IMG/VR virus record: IMGVR_UViG_3300032323_001417
Location: 1 to 64,000 of that record
DNA: 64,000 bases
Source of the DNA: a virus
Reading direction: 5' to 3' (one strand)
Shown here piece by piece: positions 6,464 through 10,874 of this stretch. Each line of letters starts with the position of its first letter. Positions within the stretch are counted from its first letter, which is position 1. The notes beneath the pieces were generated by a model, which had not been told where the DNA came from, made no database searches, and saw only the letters and a program-made list of their open reading frames with translations. The position numbers and the translations under genes are program-made.

Positions 6464-6601
6464 CTACTTGCCGTCAGTCCACCTAGAACTATTTACAAAA
6501 TCGGAATTAGAATTCTTTTTCCATTTTATTGCATCAAGAAATGCTAAGGCTGGTAGAAATAATAAACTTGCTAGAAATAATAGAAACAGAAATTTTATCA
6601 T
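6464..6601 (-). CDS. Membrane or secreted microprotein, 45 aa
   Basis: Opens MIKFLFLLFLASLLFLPALAF, a strongly hydrophobic stretch of about 20 residues, then a polar C-terminus (KWKKNSNSDFVNSSRW). Either a single-pass membrane anchor or a signal peptide with an AxA-like end. Starts at a TAATG overlap with the upstream gene. Function unknown. Confidence 0.6.
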   Translation of the reverse strand: MIKFLFLLFLASLLFLPALAFLDAIKWKKNSNSDFVNSSRWTDGK

Positions 6602-6732
6602 TAGTCAAACAATTCCTTTTTGTGTTTTGGTTTACGCTTGTATGCTTTTTTATTTTTGTGTGGAACGGCTGCATTACTCCTACGCAACTCAAGCCTAGCC
6701 CTAAGTTGTTCAGGTGTTGCTATAAATTTCAT
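6601..6732 (-). CDS. Basic microprotein, 43 aa
   Basis: Starts MKFIATPEQLRARLELRRSN and ends KAYKRKPKHKKELFD; very basic C-terminus that would suit nucleic-acid or ribosome binding. ATGA overlap with the upstream gene, TAATG overlap with the downstream gene. No family recognised. Confidence 0.6.
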   Translation of the reverse strand: MKFIATPEQLRARLELRRSNAAVPHKNKKAYKRKPKHKKELFD

Positions 6733-7013
6733 TCTTCCTCCCATTCAGGTTCAGATACCCAAGCATCTAAACGATGACCCTCAACAATTGCAGAGGCAGG
6801 TGCATAGTTACTACCACGCCACGAAATTCCTTGAGGCAATTCAATTTCTGCAAAGTAGTCCTCATTCCAAATTGCGTTAATAGCATCTATGCAAGGCTGT
6901 ACCATTGAGGACGGTACTGGAGGATAGCAATTGTATTGCAAGTGTAGGTTAATCTGTGCCTCAAGTGGCATTGTATCCATAGTGGATAATTCAGTTGCAA
7001 AGTTTAGTCCCAT
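6729..7013 (-). CDS. Hypothetical protein, 94 aa
   Basis: I prefer the second ATG (MGLNFATELSTMDTM) because GAGA lies upstream at normal spacing and the same leader text (ACCTAC, AGAAATGAGA) precedes the 8,075 start. The first ATG at 7,025 is possible. Contains two Cys (NCYPP, QPCIDAINAIW) and an acidic end (SEPEWEEE). First gene of a three-gene coupled operon. Function unknown. Confidence 0.65.
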   Translation of the reverse strand: MGLNFATELSTMDTMPLEAQINLHLQYNCYPPVPSSMVQPCIDAINAIWNEDYFAEIELPQGISWRGSNYAPASAIVEGHRLDAWVSEPEWEEE

Positions 7014-7045
7014 TTTATTTCTCATTTCTTGTAGGTAGGGTATTT

Positions 7046-7067
7046 ATTCTATCAGATAGGTCTGACA
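7046..7067 (-). promoter_or_regulatory. Left-arm promoter for the operon 7,013 to 6,464
   Basis: Minus-strand TGTCAGACC overlapping the end of the 7,070 gene, then TGA-TAGAAT at the standard spacing; ACCTACAAG leader. Confidence 0.7.
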
Positions 7068-7069
7068 TT

Positions 7070-7261
7070 TTAGAATGGTGGGAATGACCAACAAGGCACA
7101 AATTCCTCATAGGTCTTGTTTATTCTTTTGATAACTATTTCAGCAAACATTGGTTCAACGCCTGACGATGCAGACTTGACGGGCTGACCAATGTATTCTA
7201 AATACATCTTGACATCTTTTGAAGGAATGTCTAACTGCTTAGCAATTTCATAGACTCTCAT
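7070..7261 (-). CDS. Free-standing IF2 N-terminal-like domain protein
   Basis: A 63-residue protein starting MRVYEIAKQLDIPSKDVKMY and containing KSASSGVEPMFAEIVIKRI. This matches the N-terminal (IF2_N) module of bacterial translation initiation factor IF-2 (pattern RVYE-AKEL---SKEV---L---G--VKSASS-VEP), here alone and followed only by a short aromatic tail (PCWSFPPF). In IF-2 the module is a small helical unit; some free copies occur in actinobacteria. ATGA overlap with the 7,258 gene. A role in translation or as a DNA/RNA-binding adaptor is only inference. Confidence 0.75.
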   Translation of the reverse strand: MRVYEIAKQLDIPSKDVKMYLEYIGQPVKSASSGVEPMFAEIVIKRINKTYEEFVPCWSFPPF

Positions 7262-7410
7262 AGTGCCTCCTCAAAGTCAGGGGATTCAAAGGTGTATCCA
7301 TACACTCTTTCAAATTCATCAACAGTCATCTTACCCTTGTAGGTATCACAGCACACAACCTGTTCAGCAAACATTTCTTGCTCACAGAAACAACAAATAA
7401 ATTCTGTCAT
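7258..7410 (-). CDS. Cys-rich protein, 50 aa
   Basis: Starts MTEFICCFCEQEMFAEQVVCC; five Cys in the first 21 residues give CxxC and CC pairs able to hold zinc. The rest is acidic (DEFERVYGYTFESPDFEEAL). AGAGGAAA ribosome-binding site 5 bases before the ATG, promoter at 7,435-7,456, and GAGGAGG inside its 3' end serves the IF2_N gene. Function unknown. Confidence 0.65.
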   Translation of the reverse strand: MTEFICCFCEQEMFAEQVVCCDTYKGKMTVDEFERVYGYTFESPDFEEAL

Positions 7411-7434
7411 TTTATTTCCTCTCTTTATAAGAAC

Positions 7435-7456
7435 ACTCTAGCATAGGGGTCTGACA
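7435..7456 (-). promoter_or_regulatory. Left-arm promoter for the 7,410/7,261 gene pair
   Basis: Minus-strand TGTCAGACC, then TGC-TAGAGT at the standard spacing; no ACCTAC in the leader. Confidence 0.65.
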
Positions 7457-7516
7457 ATTTTTTCAGGGCGATTATCCACAACTTCTTAACAGCCTGTGGA
7501 TAACGGGGGCGCGGCT
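7448..7516. repeat. Modular intergenic repeat, unit 6 (two DnaA boxes)
   Basis: GGTCTGACA, CAGGG, TTATCCACA (7,472-7,480), CTTCTTAA, the inverted box TGTGGATAA (7,495-7,503) and GGGGCGCGGCT (7,506-7,516). The two boxes face each other. On the minus strand GGCTC/GAGCC can pair around AGCTAAAAA just after the 7,539 gene. Confidence 0.7.
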
Positions 7517-7538
7517 CTTTTTAGCTGAGCCTGGTGTG

Positions 7539-8075
7539 CTAGGCTGCACTCCCCCTATACACAACCCAGATTAGTGCTTGAATAGTGCGAGGTGTCATTG
7601 CAGTTTCTTGAGCAATTTTTTCAATAGCCTCAGACAGTTGGCTGTAGTCTGTTTTGTTAGGGCTGTCTTTTGTTAGACCTGCTGATCGCATCATCCAAAT
7701 GTCAATCGTGATTGCATTTTCATCACCTGCAATGTTGCGAGCAAATGAATTTGTTTTCTTTCCATTAAGTGCATCGAAACCAATTTCTAAAGCACGTTGA
7801 GCCATTTTAAGATTGTTAGGTAGGCAACGCATGGTGTCATCGCCATGAGCGAATCTAAGTGCCTGACGAACGTTAGTTGACCAACGCTGACGAGGTGAGA
7901 ACGCTGACACAATACTAGCCGCTTGTTCAAGCGATACATCCATGCCTCGTGTCTTGTAAATGTCTACAATCTCATGGGCAACGGCTTCAGCATCTGCATA
8001 CCATTGGGTTGCTTGTTCGATCTGTGATGCCTTAGCACTCTTAACAATTTGGCGGTAGGTATTTTCGTAGTTCAT
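7539..8075 (-). CDS. Conserved actinophage-type protein, possible HhH glycosylase-like fold
   Basis: A 178-residue protein starting MNYENTYRQIVKSAKASQIE. It carries VSAFSPRQRWSTNVRQAL (about 62-79), KTNSFARNIAGDENAITIDIW (about 104-124) and MTPRTIQALIWVVYRG near the end. Proteins with this order of motifs are frequent in actinobacterial phages; the ARNI-GD---TIDIW stretch is reminiscent of helix-hairpin-helix glycosylases, but no catalytic site is clear. I chose the ATG at 8,075 over 8,114 because GAGA lies upstream and the longer frame runs into the promoter leader. Confidence 0.65.
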   Translation of the reverse strand: MNYENTYRQIVKSAKASQIEQATQWYADAEAVAHEIVDIYKTRGMDVSLEQAASIVSAFSPRQRWSTNVRQALRFAHGDDTMRCLPNNLKMAQRALEIGFDALNGKKTNSFARNIAGDENAITIDIWMMRSAGLTKDSPNKTDYSQLSEAIEKIAQETAMTPRTIQALIWVVYRGSAA

Positions 8076-8104
8076 GTCTATCTCATTTCTAGTAGGTATC
8101 TCTG

Positions 8105-8126
8105 ATACTAGCACACACCCCTGACA
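8105..8126 (-). promoter_or_regulatory. Variant left-arm promoter for the 8,075 gene
   Basis: Minus-strand TGTCAGGGG in place of TGTCAGACC, then TGC-TAGTAT at the standard spacing; ACCTACTAG leader. The changed ACC may mean weaker binding of whatever recognises the element. Confidence 0.6.
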
Positions 8127-8225
8127 AAAACAAGACTATTAGACATTATTTTTATAAAATTTTCAGGGCAATTTCAGGGGATTTCTTAACTATCGTAACA
8201 AGGGTTATCCACAGAGCCGCGCCCC
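8118..8225. repeat. Modular intergenic repeat, unit 7 (GC element inverted)
   Basis: CAGGGG, TTTCTTAAC, ATCGTAACAA, perfect DnaA box TTATCCACA (8,205-8,213) and then AGCCGCGCCCC (8,215-8,225), the reverse complement of GGGGCGCGGCT. It is the only unit with this element flipped, as if it had been inverted on its own. Confidence 0.65.
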
Positions 8226-8245
8226 CTCGGGCGTGTCGCAGCTGT

Positions 8246-8326
8246 CTAGTCTGTGTATTTATCCACTAGCAAATAAATAAAAGTGGCAAGGGATAAAATT
8301 AAAACCCAAGAATAAAAACTATTCAT
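8246..8326 (-). CDS. Single-pass membrane peptide, 26 aa
   Basis: MNSFYSWVLILSLATFIYLL then VDKYTD. An almost wholly hydrophobic peptide with one membrane span. AGGTGAA ribosome-binding site 8 bases upstream, inside the end of the 8,327 gene; start directly follows the upstream stop (TAAATG). Short, so acceptance rests on the ribosome-binding site and coupling. Confidence 0.5.
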   Translation of the reverse strand: MNSFYSWVLILSLATFIYLLVDKYTD

Positions 8327-8479
8327 TTAGTATTCACCTCTCAACACAAATGCAAACGAGTGTTTTCCTAAATCAAAAATCAGGGAAGTATTTTTGGTTT
8401 CTGTTTTTTTATTGTAGTAAGTTGAGAAACTAATTCCAAGAATAAAAGTTCCGTCAATTTTATTATGTACAAATCTCAT
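8327..8479 (-). CDS. Hypothetical protein, 50 aa
   Basis: Starts MRFVHNKIDGTFILGISFST and ends HSFAFVLRGEY; strand-rich small protein. TAATG overlap with the 8,479 gene and immediate adjacency to the downstream peptide. No family recognised. Confidence 0.6.
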   Translation of the reverse strand: MRFVHNKIDGTFILGISFSTYYNKKTETKNTSLIFDLGKHSFAFVLRGEY

Positions 8480-8661
8480 TACACACCTACCGCATCTAAA
8501 AACTTTTGTTCATCAAAGTTTGGATTATCGCTTGCAAATAAATCTGCAAAATCTTCTGCAATACTTTTTACAAGTGAAGAAATTAAAATGTTGTCTTGTC
8601 CTGCTTCTGCATAAGAATTAAAAATCTTTGCGGTTGCTATGTAGTCTTTGCGTGTCATCAT
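8479..8661 (-). CDS. Hypothetical helical protein, 60 aa
   Basis: MMTRKDYIATAKIFNSYAEA then acidic helices (LVKSIAEDFADLFASDNPNF). The segment RKDYIA-A-I matches a short module found in many phage proteins of unknown role. The start has AGGAAAATAAA upstream, inside the end of the 8,663 gene. The same segment opening MTRKDY could also start one codon later. Confidence 0.65.
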   Translation of the reverse strand: MMTRKDYIATAKIFNSYAEAGQDNILISSLVKSIAEDFADLFASDNPNFDEQKFLDAVGV

Positions 8662-8662
8662 T

Positions 8663-8830
8663 TTATTTTCCTGCCTTAGATAGTTCAAATTCGATTGCTA
8701 ACTTTGTGTAGGCTTGTTCCCACATTCTTTTATTAGCCTTTAGTTGTGTAACGCTTACGACTAAGTAAGCCAAAGCCCCAGCCAATAGGCTAGGTAGTAA
8801 GATGATTAGTGCTATTTGTATTAGTGACAT
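8663..8830 (-). CDS. Membrane protein with cytoplasmic helix, 55 aa
   Basis: Starts MSLIQIALIILLPSLLAGAL, a single membrane span of about 22 residues, then a charged helical tail (KANKRMWEQAYTKLAIEFEL). First gene of the operon 8,830 to 8,246 with a promoter at 8,861-8,882. AAAGGGC upstream of the ATG. Function unknown; a holin role is possible but unsupported. Confidence 0.6.
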   Translation of the reverse strand: MSLIQIALIILLPSLLAGALAYLVVSVTQLKANKRMWEQAYTKLAIEFELSKAGK

Positions 8831-8860
8831 TGTATGCCCTTTCTTGTTGTTGTTAGTTTG

Positions 8861-8882
8861 ATTCTAGCATAGGGGTCTGACA
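8861..8882 (-). promoter_or_regulatory. Left-arm promoter for the operon 8,830 to 8,246
   Basis: Minus-strand TGTCAGACC, then TGC-TAGAAT at the standard spacing. Confidence 0.7.
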
Positions 8883-8885
8883 GTT

Positions 8886-9035
8886 TTACCTGTAGACACG
8901 CCTAGTCAAAAGTTGGATTTGTAGATTGTAGTAGTCAATCATTCGTTGATTAGTTGGGTCGTGCTTAAGGATTAACTCTAAGCCGTTTACTGCATCTACT
9001 AGCAGTCTTGCATTCTTGATTTTAGTGTAAGCCAT
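8886..9035 (-). CDS. Hypothetical helical protein, 49 aa
   Basis: Starts MAYTKIKNARLLVDAVNGLE; predicted all-helical with a basic end (LLTRRVYR). AAAGG upstream of the ATG and a dedicated promoter at 9,069-9,090. It is the leftward gene closest to the divergence point. Its stop is 4 bases from the next promoter element. No family recognised. Confidence 0.6.
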   Translation of the reverse strand: MAYTKIKNARLLVDAVNGLELILKHDPTNQRMIDYYNLQIQLLTRRVYR

Positions 9036-9068
9036 TTTGGTCTACCTTTCGTTTTATCTTATGCTTTC

Positions 9069-9090
9069 AGCATACACTAGGGGTCTGACA
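9069..9090 (-). promoter_or_regulatory. Left-arm promoter nearest the divergence point
   Basis: Minus-strand TGTCAGACC, then TATGCT at the standard spacing; the upstream TG is replaced (GTG-TATGCT). Serves the 9,035 gene. Confidence 0.65.
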
Positions 9091-9212
9091 TTTTTGGTAT
9101 TTCAGGGCGTGTCTAAGATGAACAGTAGGTAAACAATAATTAACAAGTTATCCACAGGATTCCAGGGCATTTCTTAACAATCGTAACAAAAGTTATCCAC
9201 AGGGGCGCGGCT
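9082..9212. repeat. Modular intergenic repeat, unit 8 (two DnaA boxes)
   Basis: GGTCTGACA, CAGGGCG, first TTATCCACA (9,148-9,156), CCAGGGCATTTCTTAAC, ATCGTAACAA, second TTATCCACA (9,193-9,201) and GGGGCGCGGCT (9,202-9,212). The largest unit, lying in the non-coding divergence region. Confidence 0.7.
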
Positions 9213-9300
9213 CGTTCGAACATTTGTTCTATGATGTACATCACAAAAATAGTGTCTCAAATAGTGAGATTCAGGTAGAATTTGTCAGTCAGGTGTGGTA
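9091..9300. other. Candidate replication origin / control region core
   Basis: A non-coding stretch between divergent genes with two perfect DnaA boxes in the same orientation 45 bases apart, AT-rich flanks, the GC element, a LexA-like box, a 10-bp palindrome (GATGTACATC, 9,233-9,242) and TCTCA-AATAG-TGAGA (9,255-9,269). Further DnaA boxes lie at 9,769 and in the left arm. Origin function is inferred from box clustering and strand divergence only. Confidence 0.45.
9217..9230. promoter_or_regulatory. LexA-like (SOS-type) box
   Basis: CGAACATTTGTTCT contains GAAC-N4-GTTC (9,218-9,229), the core of the SOS box of actinobacteria and Bacillus. It lies 54 bases upstream of the promoter at 9,283 and beside the GC element of unit 8. 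Confidence 0.5.
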
Positions 9301-9304
9301 AGTT
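9283..9304 (+). promoter_or_regulatory. Rightward promoter for the structured RNA
   Basis: TGTCAG followed, at the same 16-base spacing as the left-arm set, by TGG-TAAGTT. Predicted start about 9,311, a dozen bases before the long stem of the structured RNA. The ACC half of the element is replaced (TCA). Confidence 0.6.
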
Positions 9305-9310
9305 ATTACT

Positions 9311-9480
9311 ATAAAGAAAATTAAATAGTGGTTAAAAGGGATTAGGGCTTAGAAAAAAGTTTAGACCGCAAGTCTAAATGTGATTGAAAGTCCAAGTCAA
9401 ACGGAGTCTACGCTGACAGAGGTCAGTATTCACCGTCTCAGTTTCACGCTAGTGTCCTAGTCCCCTTTAACCATTATTAA
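9311..9480 (+). ncRNA. Novel structured RNA, about 160 nt
   Basis: A 23-base arm at 9,324-9,346 pairs with 9,456-9,478 with 20 Watson-Crick pairs, two G-U pairs and one mismatch, enclosing about 109 bases. Inside are the perfect hairpins TTTAGAC-CGCAA-GTCTAAA (9,360-9,378) and CTGAC-AGAG-GTCAG (9,413-9,426). There is no open reading frame of note and a promoter sits just upstream. The long closing stem with a structured interior recalls RNAs of the 6S type, but I cannot assign a family. The 3' end is not marked by a U-tract. Confidence 0.7.
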
Positions 9481-9483
9481 ATC

Positions 9484-9545
9484 GCTTAGTGTGAGCCTAG
9501 CAAATAAGCAACGAAAGTTGATGAGCCTAGCAAATAAAACTAAGC
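9484..9545 (+). promoter_or_regulatory. Structured leader with duplicated 16-mer
   Basis: GCTTAGT (9,484-9,490) pairs with ACTAAGC (9,539-9,545). Between them lie two identical copies of TGAGCCTAGCAAATAA (9,492-9,507 and 9,522-9,537) flanking CAAC-GAAA-GTTG, a GNRA-type hairpin (9,509-9,520). It directly precedes the ribosome-binding site of the 9,564 gene, so it may be a riboregulator or protein-binding site. Confidence 0.6.
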
Positions 9546-9563
9546 ATAACGAAAGGATTCATT

Positions 9564-9686
9564 ATGAATGAATTACTAATTGAAGACATCACAGATGAAG
9601 AATGTTTTGACTGTGGAGATAAGCTAACATCATGGGAATTTATTTTTTGTGTTATGTGTGATGGAATGGAACAATACGAAATCTAA
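9564..9686 (+). CDS. Zinc-knuckle microprotein, 40 aa (paralogue of 10,335)
   Basis: Starts MNELLIEDITDEECFDCGDK; the CFDCGDKLTSWEFIFCVMC core has two CxxC pairs. The paralogue at 10,335 shares MNEL, C--CDDKLT-WE--FC-MC. GAAAGGA ribosome-binding site upstream. First gene rightward of the divergence point, behind the structured RNA and leader. Function unknown; the four-Cys layout suggests zinc binding. Confidence 0.65.
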   Translation: MNELLIEDITDEECFDCGDKLTSWEFIFCVMCDGMEQYEI

Positions 9687-9825
9687 AAAAGTCCAGGGGA
9701 TTTTAAAATTATCGTAACAAAGATAATAAAAAAATTCCGCGCCTCGTTTTCCACAGGTTGTACACATCTGTGGATAAAAGAGTTCATCTACTGTTAACCT
9801 ACGACACGCCCTATTTGGCAGAAAT
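9687..9825. repeat. Partial modular repeat, unit 9, with flanking DnaA boxes
   Basis: CCAGGGGATTTTAAAA, ATCGTAACAA, CCGCGCC (9,737-9,743), variant box TTTTCCACA (9,747-9,755) and perfect inverted box TGTGGATAA (9,769-9,777). The order copies units 7 and 8 but the box next to the GC element has decayed to AT. Confidence 0.55.
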
Positions 9826-9847
9826 TGTCAGGGATGTATGCAATACT
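9826..9847 (+). promoter_or_regulatory. Rightward promoter for the 9,880 gene
   Basis: TGTCAGGGA followed at the standard spacing by TGC-AATACT. A degenerate plus-strand member of the TGTCAG promoter family. Confidence 0.5.
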
Positions 9848-9879
9848 AAAGGTATTAGATAAACGAAAGAGAGAACAAA

Positions 9880-10086
9880 ATGAACTACTGTTTCTTTTGC
9901 GGTTGGGATACCGAAACCCAATTCAATGTCTGCTATACCTGCAAGGCTATAACAGATGTTGAATACACCTACACCCCTGACGTGTGCGGTGATGATGCTT
10001 GCTATGTAGTAGGCAACGAACTAAATCTTGACGGAGATTGCAATCACCTAACAGAATTCTACCAACTAGCAGACCTGACAGCCTAA
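9880..10086 (+). CDS. Zinc-ribbon protein, 68 aa
   Basis: Starts MNYCFFCGWDTETQFNVCYTC; two CxxC pairs in the first 21 residues, then an acidic tail with two more Cys (DVCGDDACYVV, DGDCNHLTEF). GAAAGAGAG upstream of the ATG. Codon use is richer in C than the late genes. Probably a small zinc-binding protein; function unknown. Confidence 0.7.
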   Translation: MNYCFFCGWDTETQFNVCYTCKAITDVEYTYTPDVCGDDACYVVGNELNLDGDCNHLTEFYQLADLTA

Positions 10087-10090
10087 AAAC

Positions 10091-10112
10091 TGTCAGACCT
10101 ACCTGCTAGATT
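10091..10112 (+). promoter_or_regulatory. Rightward TGTCAGACC promoter
   Basis: A perfect plus-strand TGTCAGACC with TGC-TAGATT at the standard spacing, then a leader with ACCTACTAAG. It shows that the promoter, spacing and leader motif also act rightward. Serves the 10,141 and 10,335 genes. Confidence 0.7.
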
Positions 10113-10140
10113 AAAACTACCTACTAAGAAAGAGAACAAA

Positions 10141-10329
10141 ATGTTTTTATTCAATCTACAAGCCCCACTAGTATTCATTGCAGTATTCTCATTACCTGCA
10201 CTACTACTAGAACTACAACTACTAGTGATTGGCTTTAACTTTATGTCTGCCAATGTGATGATAGCAACCGTTGCTATTGGTCTACTATCTGCAATAGGTG
10301 CAGTAGTTATCGAAATGATTGAGGGGTAA
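10141..10329 (+). CDS. Two-span membrane protein, 62 aa
   Basis: Two hydrophobic segments (about residues 9-34 and 38-57) joined by a short turn; the sequence is almost uncharged until the final EMIEG. Length and topology would suit a holin or an inner-membrane exclusion protein, but its place outside the late operon argues for an early role. GAAAGAGAA upstream of the ATG. Function unknown. Confidence 0.65.
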   Translation: MFLFNLQAPLVFIAVFSLPALLLELQLLVIGFNFMSANVMIATVAIGLLSAIGAVVIEMIEG

Positions 10330-10334
10330 TAACA

Positions 10335-10481
10335 ATGAATGAATTAGCATTTGAAAACATTACAAAAAATAAGTGCATCACCTGTGATGATAAACTAACG
10401 GCTTGGGAAATCAATTTCTGCATTATGTGTGAGTCAGACCAAGAAATCGAAAACTTTTTTGATGATGATGATGACTTGTAG
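10335..10481 (+). CDS. Zinc-knuckle microprotein, 48 aa (paralogue of 9,564)
   Basis: Starts MNELAFENITKNKCITCDDK and keeps the C--C, KLT-WE, FC-MC framework of the 9,564 protein; the tail is a run of Asp (DDDDDL). Starts 6 bases after the membrane protein's stop, so co-transcribed. The two copies indicate a local duplication separated by the 9,880 and 10,141 genes. Confidence 0.65.
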   Translation: MNELAFENITKNKCITCDDKLTAWEINFCIMCESDQEIENFFDDDDDL

Positions 10482-10764
10482 AATCTAAAATTTTATTGCT
10501 TGCAGAATCTAAAATATTTTTGTCTATTAAATAAAACTATTAACAATTAGTTATGGGCTCACTAATAAAAAGGTGAGTCTATTCTAAAATCATGCATCAT
10601 ACACATTAACAAAATATTCAGATTTTCTTCAAAATGGGATCTAGCTGCAAATATAAAAATATTCAGATTTTGCGGGAAAGTGAATATATATCTCATTATG
10701 TGAGATGATATGTTACAATTGTGTTACAAATAATTTAATAGTTCAATGTTTCTGGCGAGCTGAT
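10482..10764. other. AT-rich regulatory spacer with repeats
   Basis: No gene seen. It holds AGAATCTAAAAT twice (near 10,480 and 10,504), AAAATATTCAGATTTT twice (near 10,612 and 10,657) and ATCTCA-TTATG-TGAGAT (10,690-10,706). A weak hairpin GGCTCAC/GGTGAGTC (10,556-10,579) may end the upstream transcript. Confidence 0.5.
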
Positions 10765-10793
10765 TTGACAAGCATTAAAAATGCAATTACACT
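10765..10793 (+). promoter_or_regulatory. Sigma70-like promoter with palindromic spacer
   Basis: TTGACA, 17 bases, TACACT. The spacer contains GCATT-AAA-AATGC (10,772-10,784), an operator-like inverted repeat. It is the only good -35/-10 pair between the early genes and the fibre operon. Confidence 0.65.
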
Positions 10794-10874
10794 ATGAGTG
10801 CAGCGAATCAAAAAAAGTCTCAGAAAAGTTGGGGGCAGGGGAATGAAATTATTAAAAAACAAAGAGAGAAACAA

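Noticed and set aside
6468-6880. Plus-strand frames between 6,468 and 6,880
   Set aside because: The minus strand carries three coupled genes here with ATGA/TAATG overlaps; the plus frames are Leu/Phe/His-rich shadows.
9082-9212. Repeat units considered as transposon ends or an insertion sequence
   Set aside because: No transposase, no target-site duplication and no inverted terminal repeats; elements are spaced like regulatory modules.
9311-9480. Structured RNA considered as a tRNA, tmRNA or group I intron
   Set aside because: There is no cloverleaf, no tRNA-like end, and no exon context or intron core; the long closing stem with two hairpins does not match these.
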